Assembly: GCA_002437245.1 (NCBI GenBank)
Contig: DJOQ01000046.1
Span: 1 to 37,030, forward strand
DNA: 37,030 bases
Direction: 5' to 3'
Origin: Ruminococcaceae bacterium UBA6434
GTDB lineage: Bacteria > Bacillota > Clostridia > Oscillospirales > Acutalibacteraceae
Shown: positions 22,413 to 30,448 of the stretch, in pieces
How positions within the stretch are numbered: the first letter of the stretch is position 1
Layout of the letters: each line of letters starts with the position of its first letter
The notes under the pieces: model-generated
What the model was told of the DNA's origin: nothing
Database searches by the model: none
Seen by the model: only the letters and a program-made list of their open reading frames with translations
Position numbers and translations under genes: made by a program

Positions 22413-23376
22413 TTTGGACTACAAAGCCGCCGATTCAAAGGCAAGGTCGGCGTTTTCGCTGACAAAAAGGGAGATACTTGCCCTTTCGTACAATGTCGGC
22501 AGTCTTGTTGCACTTTTTACCTGCAACCGAAGTGAAATTTATTTTTCATGCGAACCGTTGCTTTTGTTAAGTCATCTCAATGTACCGAGCGATATAAAAA
22601 ACAAGCTTGTCCTTTATGAAAACGATGGGGCTGTGAAGCATCTTTTCTTTGTTACCTGCGGTCTCGAATCAATGTTAAAGGGTGAAGATGACATTGCAAG
22701 GCAAATAAAAAAAGCGTACAGTTTCTCACTTGAAAACAAAATTTCAAACAAGGAACTGAATATTGCTTTTCAAAAGGCGTTTAATTGCTCAAAAAGAGTA
22801 AAAAGCGAAACACTGCTTTCAAAGTCGGCGACTTCGTTTGCAACTCTTTCATCAAAATACGCCAAGGAGTATTACAAAAATAATAATTGCAGCGGCAAGA
22901 TACTTCTTATCGGGGCAACCGGCGAGCTCGGCTCGGTTATTGCAAAAAATATTGCGTCGTATTCCTTGCCGCTTGTTGTGACAAAGAGAAACTGCGGCGG
23001 TACCGTTGACACGGTTTATGACGCTATTCCTTTTGAGAACCGATACGATTATCTTAAACGTGCCGATGTTATTATTACCGCGACATCGTCGCCTCATTTG
23101 ATTTTTGATTATGATTTGTGTAAGGATTTGATAAATAACACACAGCTTTTCATTGATTTGTCAGTTCCGTTTGACGTTGACAGAAGAATCGGAAACGTTG
23201 CACATTTTTGTGATGTTGACTTTTTTGAAACGGTTGTAAGAAAGAACGGCAAAGAAAAAATGAAAAGTGTTAAAATGGCAGAAAAAATTATTTCGGAGGA
23301 ATTCAACGCGTATAAGGAATCGGTTGAAATCAGCGATGAAAGGGCTAAACACAATGTATTTTCCGATGCTGTATAA
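22399..23376 (+). CDS. hemA: Glutamyl-tRNA reductase, short form
   Basis: HemA reduces Glu-tRNA to glutamate-1-semialdehyde, the entry into tetrapyrrole synthesis. The catalytic Cys42 lies in LFTCNRSEIYF. The family segments CGLESMLKGEDDIARQIKKAY and SKRVKSETLLSKSATSFATL are present, and the NADPH domain has ILLIGATGELGSVIAKN. At 325 residues it is about 80-120 shorter than usual; the protein stops soon after the spine helix, so the C-terminal dimerisation domain is missing. The frame is intact and the stop is overlapped by sirC, so this looks like a natural short form. It begins inside the JAMM gene, with GAGG a few bases upstream. Confidence 0.87.
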   Translation: MYCLSLDYKAADSKARSAFSLTKREILALSYNVGSLVALFTCNRSEIYFSCEPLLLLSHLNVPSDIKNKLVLYENDGAVKHLFFVTCGLESMLKGEDDIARQIKKAYSFSLENKISNKELNIAFQKAFNCSKRVKSETLLSKSATSFATLSSKYAKEYYKNNNCSGKILLIGATGELGSVIAKNIASYSLPLVVTKRNCGGTVDTVYDAIPFENRYDYLKRADVIITATSSPHLIFDYDLCKDLINNTQLFIDLSVPFDVDRRIGNVAHFCDVDFFETVVRKNGKEKMKSVKMAEKIISEEFNAYKESVEISDERAKHNVFSDAV

Positions 23377-23890
23377 TTTGGATAATAAAAAGATACTTCT
23401 TGTCGGCGGCGGAAACATTGCTGCACATAAACTTGAAATCCTTTTAAAATTCAATGCCGATATTACAATTCTGACGAGCGAGGCAAATATTGATTTTGAC
23501 AATGTAATAATCAAAGATTTTGAAGAAACCGACGTCGAAAATTACGATATTGTAATCGGCGCAACCAATGACGCAAAGGTAAATGCGTCAATTTATTCGG
23601 CGTGTAAAAAAAGAAAAATCCCCGTAAATATTGTTGACGACAAGGATAAATCGGACTTTATTTTTCCCGCAATGACGGTAAAGAAAAATTTAATCGTTGC
23701 GGTTTCCACCATGGGTGCGTCTCCTACGGCGGCGTCAAAAATCCGAGACGGAATTGAAAAAAATCTGCCGAACGATATTGAAGAAAAAATCGAAAAAATC
23801 TCTTTATATCGTCAGGAATTGATTAATCAAAATATCCCCTATAAGAAACGAAAAAGGCTGCTTGAAAAGTATTATGAAGAAAACCGTTAA
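23354..23890 (+). CDS. sirC: Precorrin-2 dehydrogenase (SirC/Met8-like)
   Basis: This 178-residue protein oxidises precorrin-2 to sirohydrochlorin with NAD, a late siroheme step. The N-terminus MYFPMLYNLDNKKILLVGGG and GGGNIAAHKLEILL form the NAD site, followed by DIVIGATNDAKVN, IPVNIVDDKDKSDFIFPA and the MGASPTAASKIRDGIE segment. It is closer in length to Bacillus SirC/YlnF (dehydrogenase only) than to Met8 or CysG, which also insert iron. No separate SirB/CbiX chelatase is in the window. I chose ATG 23354 for the conserved N-terminus; GAAAGGG lies 10 bases upstream. It overlaps hemA by 23 bases and hemC by 17. Confidence 0.9.
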   Translation: MYFPMLYNLDNKKILLVGGGNIAAHKLEILLKFNADITILTSEANIDFDNVIIKDFEETDVENYDIVIGATNDAKVNASIYSACKKRKIPVNIVDDKDKSDFIFPAMTVKKNLIVAVSTMGASPTAASKIRDGIEKNLPNDIEEKIEKISLYRQELINQNIPYKKRKRLLEKYYEENR

Positions 23891-24719
23891 AATAGGAACA
23901 AGGGGCAGCGCGCTTGCGCTTGTGCAGGCTGAAATGACTGCCGAAAAAATTGAAAATGCCGACAAAAACATAAACGCCGAGCTTGTAATAATTAAAACTC
24001 AGGGCGACAAAAATCAATCATCACCACTTGATGCTTTCGGCGGTAAAGCGGTTTTTGTAAATGAATTTGAGCAAATGCTTTCTGACGGCGATATTGATAT
24101 TGCCGTCCATTCCGCCAAGGATATGCCGACATCTCTGCCCCAAGGCTTAGAGATCGGCGCCGTACTTCGGCGTGCGGATGTAAGAGATGTTCTCGTTTTT
24201 AAAAAATCGACCGAAGAAATTAAAACAATCGGTACAAGCTCAAAGAGAAGAACCGCTCAAATACTTAATTTATATAAAAACAGCGTTTGCCTGCCGCTCA
24301 GAGGCAATGTCCCGACAAGAATACAAAAAATGAAAGACGGTTTATATGACGCCGTTGTGCTTGCAAAAGCAGGACTTGACAGGCTCGGTATTTTCGGTGC
24401 CGATGATGAGCTTGAATATAAAATTTTACCGATTGATGATATGGTTCCTGCCGCTTGTCAGGGCATTATCGCAATTGAAAACAGACAAAACGATAATGAT
24501 ATTAAAAAAATTATCGGTAAGATAAATGATGAAAAAACAGCCGTTTGCCTTGAACATGAAAGGCAAATTATGACGCTGCTTGACGCTTCGTGTGTTGAGT
24601 GTGTCGGCACAGTTGAACTTGAAAATAATATCATTGTTATGAAAAAAATTAATGATGAATTAAGATATAAAAAATACAACCGATTTGACTTAAAACAGAT
24701 TGAAAAGGACTTTATGTAA
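23874..24719 (+). CDS. hemC: Porphobilinogen deaminase (hydroxymethylbilane synthase)
   Basis: HemC joins four porphobilinogens into hydroxymethylbilane. The 281-residue protein begins KIGTRGSALALVQAE and has KTQGD, GGKAVFVNEFEQMLSDGDIDIAVHSAKDMP, LPLRGNVPTR, a DAVVLAKAGLDRLG segment and PAACQGIIAIE. The dipyrromethane cofactor cysteine lies in ASCVECVG near residue 240. It is about 25-30 residues shorter than typical, mostly in the last domain. ATG 23874 was chosen because the conserved KIGTRGS comes four residues later. It lies within the sirC 3' end, so translation is probably coupled. Confidence 0.93.
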   Translation: MKKTVKIGTRGSALALVQAEMTAEKIENADKNINAELVIIKTQGDKNQSSPLDAFGGKAVFVNEFEQMLSDGDIDIAVHSAKDMPTSLPQGLEIGAVLRRADVRDVLVFKKSTEEIKTIGTSSKRRTAQILNLYKNSVCLPLRGNVPTRIQKMKDGLYDAVVLAKAGLDRLGIFGADDELEYKILPIDDMVPAACQGIIAIENRQNDNDIKKIIGKINDEKTAVCLEHERQIMTLLDASCVECVGTVELENNIIVMKKINDELRYKKYNRFDLKQIEKDFM

Positions 24720-26113
24720 TGGGTTTTGTTTATTTTGTAGGCGCAGGACCGGGTGATGAGGAACTAATAACGCTCAAAGGTATTCGTGCACTTAAAAAGG
24801 CTGATGTTGTGCTTTATGACAGTCTTGCAAATGATGAGCTTCTTGAATATACAAAGTCTGATTGCAAGAAAATTTATGTCGGTAAGCGCTCAGGTGTTCA
24901 TTCAAAAAAGCAAGAAGAAATAAACAAAATACTTCTTGAAGAAGCAAAGGGCAAAAATGTTGTTGTAAGGCTCAAGGGCGGCGATTCATTCGTTTTCGGC
25001 AGAGGCGGAGAAGAGGCACAGGCGCTTGACGAACACAATATTCCGTATGCGTTTGTTCCGGGAGTATCGTCATGTTTGAGTGTTACGGAGCTTGCGGGCA
25101 TACCCGTTACTCACCGCGAGCTGTCTCGCTCTTTTACTGTTGCGACAGGACACACAAAAGACGGCAAACTGAATGAGGAGTATATAAAAAAGCTTGCCGG
25201 GCTTCACAGTACGCTTATATTTTTGATGGGGCTTGCAAATCTCGAAAGTATATCAAACCTTTTGATGAAATACGGACTTGACAAAAACACACCGTGTTCT
25301 GTTATTTCAAACGGAAGCCTTGAAAATCAAGTTAAGGTTACATCAACTCTCGAAAATATTTATCGAAAGGTTAAAGAAAGCGAAGTAAAGCCGCCGGCAA
25401 TTATAGTTGTCGGTAAAACGGCCGGTTTTAATTTTTCAAAAAAAATAAACATAGGTTTGACAGGCAGCGAAAAAATACAGCAAAGCCTGAAAAAAGAAAT
25501 AGATTTTGCCAATACATATAATTTGCTTGATGCCGAAATAAACAAGCTTGAATTTGAAGTAAATGATTTTTCAAAGTATGACCTGATAGCATTTTTAAGC
25601 GCAAAGGCAGTCGATATTTTTTGCGGTAAATACGGTGCCGTTAAAAATATTTCTTACGGTGCCGTAGGCTCAAAAACCAAAAATGAGCTTGAAAAATACG
25701 GTATCCGTCCGTCTGTTGTGCCGGATGAATTTACAGGCGTCGCTCTCGGCGAAAAGATTGCCGGGGGAGGATATAAAAGCGTCCTTGTTGTCCGTTGTAA
25801 AAAAGGCGGTGAAGACATAGACAAAGTGTTAAAGCAAAAGAAGATTTTTTTTGATACGGTTTATGCCTATGATACCGTGTTCAAAAAAGGCGACGATTTT
25901 GAAATTTATAATACCCTTGACTATGTTACCTTTTCAAGCGCGCAGGGAGTAAAAGAATTTTTTAAGCATTATAAAAAGAATGACAATATTAAATATGTTG
26001 CAATAGGAAGCGTGACGGCTAAAGCGCTTGATTCCTTTGGCATAACACCGATTGTTGCAAAAGAATTTACCGCAAAAGGAATTGCAAACGCAATTTTGGA
26101 GGATATGTTATGA
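24719..26113 (+). CDS. cobA-hemD: Uroporphyrinogen-III C-methyltransferase / uroporphyrinogen-III synthase fusion
   Basis: This 464-residue fusion carries two consecutive enzymes. Residues 1 to about 240 are the SAM-dependent methyltransferase that makes precorrin-2: VYFVGAGPGDEELITLKG, VVLYDSLANDELL, RLKGGDSFVFGRGGEEA, GVSSCLSVTELAGIPVTHR and VATGHTKDGKL. From about 245 to the end is uroporphyrinogen-III synthase: IAFLSAKAVDIF, YGAVGSKTKNELEKYG, VTFSSAQGVKEFF and YVAIGSVTAKALDSFG. Fusing the cyclising and methylating steps steers uroporphyrinogen III to siroheme instead of heme. The fusion is common in Clostridia. Its start overlaps the hemC stop by one base and its end overlaps hemB by four. 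Confidence 0.94.
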   Translation: MGFVYFVGAGPGDEELITLKGIRALKKADVVLYDSLANDELLEYTKSDCKKIYVGKRSGVHSKKQEEINKILLEEAKGKNVVVRLKGGDSFVFGRGGEEAQALDEHNIPYAFVPGVSSCLSVTELAGIPVTHRELSRSFTVATGHTKDGKLNEEYIKKLAGLHSTLIFLMGLANLESISNLLMKYGLDKNTPCSVISNGSLENQVKVTSTLENIYRKVKESEVKPPAIIVVGKTAGFNFSKKINIGLTGSEKIQQSLKKEIDFANTYNLLDAEINKLEFEVNDFSKYDLIAFLSAKAVDIFCGKYGAVKNISYGAVGSKTKNELEKYGIRPSVVPDEFTGVALGEKIAGGGYKSVLVVRCKKGGEDIDKVLKQKKIFFDTVYAYDTVFKKGDDFEIYNTLDYVTFSSAQGVKEFFKHYKKNDNIKYVAIGSVTAKALDSFGITPIVAKEFTAKGIANAILEDML

Positions 26114-27075
26114 AAAGAACAAGAAGACTCAGAAAGAGCGAAGCACTTCGGGATCTTGTAAGTGAAACAAGACTTGACGCTAAAGACTTTATTTATCCTA
26201 TGTTTGTTACTTTCGGCGAAAATATAAAAGAACCTATAGACTCAATGCCCGGCATTTATCGTTACAGTATTGACAGAATTGACGAAGAACTTAACAGAGT
26301 CGTTTCTTCCGGAGTAGGTGCGATAATGCTTTTCGGTATTCCCGAGCATAAGGACGAAAAGGGCAGCGAGGCTTATAACAATAACGGAATAACCCAAAAT
26401 GCAATAAGGCATATTAAAGAAAAATATCCCGCACTTTTGGTAGTCGCAGATGTTTGCCTGTGCGAATATACCTCTCACGGCCATTGCGGCGTAGTCTGCC
26501 ACGGCGAAATACTTAATGACGAAACGCTCACTCTTCTTTCAAAAGCGTCAGTTTCACTTGCAAAAGCCGGCGCCGATATAATTGCTCCGTCGGATATGAT
26601 GGACGGCAGAGTTGAGACAATAAGAAAAGCGCTCGATGAAAACGGCTTTATCAATACTCCGATTATGGCATACAGCGCAAAATACGCCTCGGCATATTAC
26701 GGTCCTTTTCGCGATGCGGCGGGCAGTGCGCCGTCGTTCGGTGACAGAAAAACATACCAAATGGATTACAGAAATTCAAAAGAGGCAATGATTGAATGTC
26801 AGTCGGATATTGACGAGGGCGCAGATATAATTATGATTAAGCCTGCTCTCGCATATCTTGACGTAATCAAAGATGCCTCAAACAGATTTGATACGCCTGT
26901 TGCCGCATATAATGTCAGCGGTGAATATTCAATGGTTAAAGCCGCCGCTCAAAACGGTTGGATAGACGAAAAGAAAATCGTCCTTGAAACATTGACTTCA
27001 ATAAAACGTGCAGGCGCAGATATAATAATCACCTACCACGCGATTGATGTCGCAAATTGGTTAAAGGAAGGATAA
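26110..27075 (+). CDS. hemB: Porphobilinogen synthase (delta-aminolevulinate dehydratase)
   Basis: HemB condenses two aminolevulinates to porphobilinogen. The 321-residue protein has RRLRKSEALRDLVSET at the start and FIYPMFV. The zinc-type cysteine site is DVCLCEYTSHGHCGVV, and the two active-site lysines lie in MAYSAKYASAYYGPFR and IMIKPALAYLD. The C-terminal segment is RAGADIIITYHAID. The cysteine-rich metal site marks it as a zinc-dependent enzyme rather than the magnesium-only type. GGAGGA precedes ATG 26110 inside the end of cobA-hemD. hemL follows after 2 bp. Confidence 0.95.
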   Translation: MKRTRRLRKSEALRDLVSETRLDAKDFIYPMFVTFGENIKEPIDSMPGIYRYSIDRIDEELNRVVSSGVGAIMLFGIPEHKDEKGSEAYNNNGITQNAIRHIKEKYPALLVVADVCLCEYTSHGHCGVVCHGEILNDETLTLLSKASVSLAKAGADIIAPSDMMDGRVETIRKALDENGFINTPIMAYSAKYASAYYGPFRDAAGSAPSFGDRKTYQMDYRNSKEAMIECQSDIDEGADIIMIKPALAYLDVIKDASNRFDTPVAAYNVSGEYSMVKAAAQNGWIDEKKIVLETLTSIKRAGADIIITYHAIDVANWLKEG

Positions 27076-27077
27076 CA

Positions 27078-28346
27078 ATGACTAATCACGAGCTCTTCGG
27101 TAGGGCAAAAGCGGTTATGCCCGGCGGAGTTAATTCACCGGTAAGAGCATTTAACAGCGTGGGTATAGAACCGTTTATTGTCAAAAGTGCAAACGGCGAC
27201 AAAATAACCGATGTTGAGGGTAATTCCTATGTCGATTTCGTTTGCTCATTCGGTCCGAATATTTTAGGTCACGGGGACGAAAGAGTTTTGAAAGCAATTC
27301 ATAACGCTGTCGAAAACGGACTTACGTACGGTGCCACATGCGAAAATGAGATAAAGCTTTGTGAGATGATAAAGGACGCAACCCCTTCTGCCGAAAAGGT
27401 AAGGCTTGTTAATTCCGGTACAGAGGCTGTAATGAGTGCCGTCCGTCTTGCGAGAGGTTATACGGGCAAAAATTACATAATTAAATTTGCGGGCTGCTAT
27501 CACGGTCACAGCGACAGTTTGCTGGTTAAGGGCGGCTCGGGTCTTTTGACCGATTCGCTCCCAAACAGTAACGGCGTTCCCGGTGAATTCACAAAATATA
27601 CTCTTGTCGCAAATTATAACGATAAAAAATCGGTTGAAGAATTATATTCAAAATTCGGCGACGATATAGCCGCTGTTGTTGTTGAGCCTGTTGCCGCTAA
27701 TATGGGTGTTGTTTTGCCGAATGACGGTTTTTTACCGTTCCTTCGCAAAATTACAAAAGATAATAATTCGCTTCTTATATTTGACGAAGTTATAACCGGT
27801 TTCAGACTCGGCTATAACAGTGCTCAAGGGTATTTCGGCGTTACGCCCGATATAACGACACTCGGCAAAATCATAGGCGGCGGACTTCCCGTAGGCGCCT
27901 ATTGTGCAAGCGATGAAATAATGAATCTCGTCGCTCCTGTCGGCAATGTTTATCAGGCAGGCACGTTGTCGGGTAATCCTATTACCGTAGCGGCAGGACT
28001 TGTCACGCTTGAAATATTAAAAGAAAACCCGAATATATATGATGAAATCGAAAGCAAGGCAAAAAGAATTGCAACGGCATTTAACGCGGCATTTGGTGAT
28101 AGGGCTCACGCAAACCAAATCGGTTCGTTGTTAACATTCTTTTTTACGGATAAAAGTGTTACATCTTTTTCCGACGTTCAAAAATGCGATACAGCCGAGT
28201 TTGCCGAATTCTTCCGTTTTATGCTGTCTTGCGGATTTTATATTCCGCCGTCACAGTTTGAGGCAATGTTTGTTTCGACTAAGCACAGCGACGCGGATAT
28301 TGACGATTTTATATCTGCAATAGAGGAGTTTGCAAATGGGATATGA
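27078..28346 (+). CDS. hemL: Glutamate-1-semialdehyde 2,1-aminomutase
   Basis: HemL converts glutamate-1-semialdehyde to 5-aminolevulinate with PLP, completing the C5 route begun by HemA. In the 422-residue protein the N-terminus AKAVMPGGVNSPVRAF is diagnostic. NSGTEAVMSAVRLARGYTG and the PLP aspartate in LLIFDEVITGFRLG are present, and the PLP lysine lies in TTLGKIIGGGLPVGAY. AAGGAAGGA ends 6 bases before ATG 27078. The trxB gene begins inside its 3' end (11-base overlap). Confidence 0.95.
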   Translation: MTNHELFGRAKAVMPGGVNSPVRAFNSVGIEPFIVKSANGDKITDVEGNSYVDFVCSFGPNILGHGDERVLKAIHNAVENGLTYGATCENEIKLCEMIKDATPSAEKVRLVNSGTEAVMSAVRLARGYTGKNYIIKFAGCYHGHSDSLLVKGGSGLLTDSLPNSNGVPGEFTKYTLVANYNDKKSVEELYSKFGDDIAAVVVEPVAANMGVVLPNDGFLPFLRKITKDNNSLLIFDEVITGFRLGYNSAQGYFGVTPDITTLGKIIGGGLPVGAYCASDEIMNLVAPVGNVYQAGTLSGNPITVAAGLVTLEILKENPNIYDEIESKAKRIATAFNAAFGDRAHANQIGSLLTFFFTDKSVTSFSDVQKCDTAEFAEFFRFMLSCGFYIPPSQFEAMFVSTKHSDADIDDFISAIEEFANGI

Positions 28347-29223
28347 TGTTGCAATAATCGGCAGCGGACCTGCAGGTCTCGGCACGGCGGTTTACCTTAA
28401 ACGGGCAATGCTCAGCGTAGTTGTAATTGAAAAAGAATATTTTTCGGGCGGACAAATGTTATCTACCGAGAACATAGATAATTATCTCGGCTTTGAAAAT
28501 ATAAGCGGATTTGATTTGGCGCAAAGGTTCAGAAAGCACGCCGAAAATCTCGGTGCAAAGTTTATCAATGCCACAGTAAAATCTGTAGAAAAAGGCAAAG
28601 TTATTTTGTCGGACGGTAAAGAAATCAAAGCCGGAGCTGTAGTTATAGCAAGCGGCGCAAGCCATAAAAAGCTTGGCGTAAAGGGAGAAGATGAATTTTC
28701 GGGCAAGGGCGTTTCGTATTGTGCTGCCTGTGACGGAGCGTACTTTAAGGGGAAAAATGCCGTTGTCGTCGGCGGTGGCGATACAGCGCTTGAGGATGCG
28801 CTTTACCTTTCCAATATTTGTAAAAAGGTGACCGTGATTCACCGAAGAGGTGAGTTCAGAGCAAAAAAATCTCTTGTCAATTCCCTTGAGAGGCTTGATA
28901 ATGCCGAAATACTTTTCTGTGAAGAAATCGAAAGCGCTAACGGCGATAATAAACTTCAAAGCGTTACCCTTAAAAGCGGCAAAACGGTTTTAACCGACGC
29001 GTTGTTTGTTGCCGTAGGTCAAAAGGCGGATACAAGCTTTATAGACGGTATTGCTCTTGCCGATGACGGCAGCATAAAAACCGATGAGCGTTGCAAAACA
29101 AATATTGACGGAATTTTCGCAGTCGGAGATGTAAGGGAGAAATATTGCCGACAGGTTGTTACTGCCGTTGCCGACGGTGCAATAGCGTCAAAATCTGTTT
29201 GCGAATATTTAAACGGTGATTGA
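28336..29223 (+). CDS. trxB: Thioredoxin reductase
   Basis: This 295-residue flavoprotein reduces thioredoxin. It has an FAD loop (AIIGSGPAGLGTAVYL), the redox disulfide Cys129-Ala-Ala-Cys132 in YCAACDGAYFKG, a nucleotide loop VVVGGGDTALEDAL and HRRGEFRA, the arginine pattern expected for NADPH use. The C-terminal FAD segment is GIFAVGDVREKYCRQVVTA. TrxB often has a CATC or CAVC centre, so CAAC is a mild variant. GAGGAG precedes ATG 28336. It probably serves the CIPC thioredoxin at 20661-20972; ferredoxin-dependent relatives cannot be fully excluded. Confidence 0.92.
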   Translation: MGYDVAIIGSGPAGLGTAVYLKRAMLSVVVIEKEYFSGGQMLSTENIDNYLGFENISGFDLAQRFRKHAENLGAKFINATVKSVEKGKVILSDGKEIKAGAVVIASGASHKKLGVKGEDEFSGKGVSYCAACDGAYFKGKNAVVVGGGDTALEDALYLSNICKKVTVIHRRGEFRAKKSLVNSLERLDNAEILFCEEIESANGDNKLQSVTLKSGKTVLTDALFVAVGQKADTSFIDGIALADDGSIKTDERCKTNIDGIFAVGDVREKYCRQVVTAVADGAIASKSVCEYLNGD

Positions 29224-29224
29224 T

Positions 29225-29725
29225 ATGAAACTGAAAATTATAAAATCGCCGAGGCAGTACAAGGTGTATGATGAAGATGACAATCTTGTAGCCTTGGTAC
29301 ATAATAAGCTTTTTAATATGGATAAAAGCATTGATAATATTAAGGACAACGAAAAATTTTCAACCTCGGTTATTAAAAGCGATAACTGCTGTGTTTTTGA
29401 CTGTGACGGTAATGAGGTTGCTTACGGTATTATTAAAGATGAAATAACAAGAAATTCCAAGCAGGCTTTTTTCGGAGCAACCGAAAGAGTGACAATAGAA
29501 TTCGGTGAGGATTCATATGTCGCCGAGTGCACAAACGGCGATAATCTTGTAATAAAAAAGCAAGGTGTTGATGAAGAATTTGTAAGTGACATTGTATATG
29601 TTTATCACATATCAAAACGTGTTTCGTTTGTTTCAAGCGAGACAGATATGTCGATAACCACGCTCATTGTGATTTTTATTTTTGCACGTTATCTCTATGA
29701 CTCAAAATTTACTGTGATGGTATAG
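29225..29725 (+). CDS. Unknown tail-anchored protein closing the sulfur operon
   Basis: I do not recognise a firm family for this 166-residue protein. The soluble part has repeated beta-strand-like segments of the form YKVYDEDDNLVALVHNKL, CCVFDCDGNEVAYGIIK and SYVAECTNGDNLVIKK. These resemble the strand pattern of LURP-one/Tubby C-terminal proteins, but this is a weak impression. Residues about 144-160 (ITTLIVIFIFARYLY) are one hydrophobic helix near the C-terminus, so a tail anchor is likely. It starts 1 bp after trxB without a strong ribosome site and is followed by the operon terminator. A role in sulfur metabolism is inferred only from position. Confidence 0.7.
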   Translation: MKLKIIKSPRQYKVYDEDDNLVALVHNKLFNMDKSIDNIKDNEKFSTSVIKSDNCCVFDCDGNEVAYGIIKDEITRNSKQAFFGATERVTIEFGEDSYVAECTNGDNLVIKKQGVDEEFVSDIVYVYHISKRVSFVSSETDMSITTLIVIFIFARYLYDSKFTVMV

Positions 29726-29744
29726 TGTTTAATACATCTGTTCG

Positions 29745-29785
29745 TATCAACCGGCGTTTTTCGGAAATGTCGGTTGATATTTTTT
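29745..29785 (+). terminator. Terminator of the sulfur-siroheme operon
   Basis: TATCAACCG (29745-29753) pairs perfectly with CGGTTGATA (29771-29779), followed by TTTTTT. It is the first strong terminator after cysK, 16 kb upstream. Confidence 0.85.
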
Positions 29786-29791
29786 GCCCAT

Positions 29792-29827
29792 AAAAAACAG
29801 AGCGCCTGCCGATGCGAGACGCTCTGT
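29792..29827 (-). terminator. Terminator of rnhA (minus strand)
   Basis: ACAGAGCG (29797-29804) pairs with CGCTCTGT (29820-29827); read on the minus strand the stem is followed by TTTTTT. It lies 15 bases after the rnhA stop and faces the operon terminator from the other side. Confidence 0.85.
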
Positions 29828-29841
29828 TATGTATTATGAAT

Positions 29842-30294
29842 TTATTTAATGAATTTGCGGCTTTCCTTTACAGCCATACTGTCGCAGCGCTCGTTTTCGG
29901 GGTGACCTGCATGGCCTTTCAGCCATATTATTTTAAGACGGTGATTTGATATGAGAGTTAAAAGTTCCTCCCAAAGCTCCTGATTTAACGCAGGCTTGCC
30001 GTCGCTCTTTTTCCAGCCCTTCTTTTTCCAGCCCTCTGCCCAGCCTTTTGTTATCGCGTCCGCAACATATTTTGAATCCGTATAAAGAGTTACGTCGCAC
30101 GGCCTTTTAAGCACCTTAAACCCTTCTATTACCGCAGTAAGCTCCATTCTGTTGTTTGTGGTGTTGCGTTCTCCGCCGGAAAGCTCTTTTTCAGCCGAGC
30201 CGAAGCGCAGAATTGTTCCCCAGCCTCCGGGACCGGGATTTCCGGAACACGCACCGTCGGTGTACATTTCAATTTTATCAAGATTTTTTTCCAT
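29842..30294 (-). CDS. rnhA: Ribonuclease HI
   Basis: RNase HI cuts the RNA strand of RNA-DNA hybrids. The 150-residue length is typical of the E. coli-type enzyme. All four catalytic carboxylates are visible: Asp in MYTDGACSGNPGPGGWG, Glu in NNRMELTAVI, Asp in LYTDSKYVADAI, and Asp in NERCDSMAV. The basic protrusion (GWKKKGWKKSDGKP) and the GHAGHPENE loop are present. It is the only intact core gene on the minus strand here and is divergent from the next gene. The ribosome site is weak (GGATG about 8 bases before the start). Confidence 0.95.
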   Translation of the reverse strand: MEKNLDKIEMYTDGACSGNPGPGGWGTILRFGSAEKELSGGERNTTNNRMELTAVIEGFKVLKRPCDVTLYTDSKYVADAITKGWAEGWKKKGWKKSDGKPALNQELWEELLTLISNHRLKIIWLKGHAGHPENERCDSMAVKESRKFIK

Positions 30295-30448
30295 GTGTTC
30301 ACATCCGATTTGTCATAAAATTACACGGATATTTTAACATTAAATTCGCATTAAAACAACAGATTATTTTATAACGACGGGGCAATAATATTTTTATATT
30401 CCTCACGTTTCATAGTGCGGATTGTGTATGAAAGGTTACGGTGATTTT

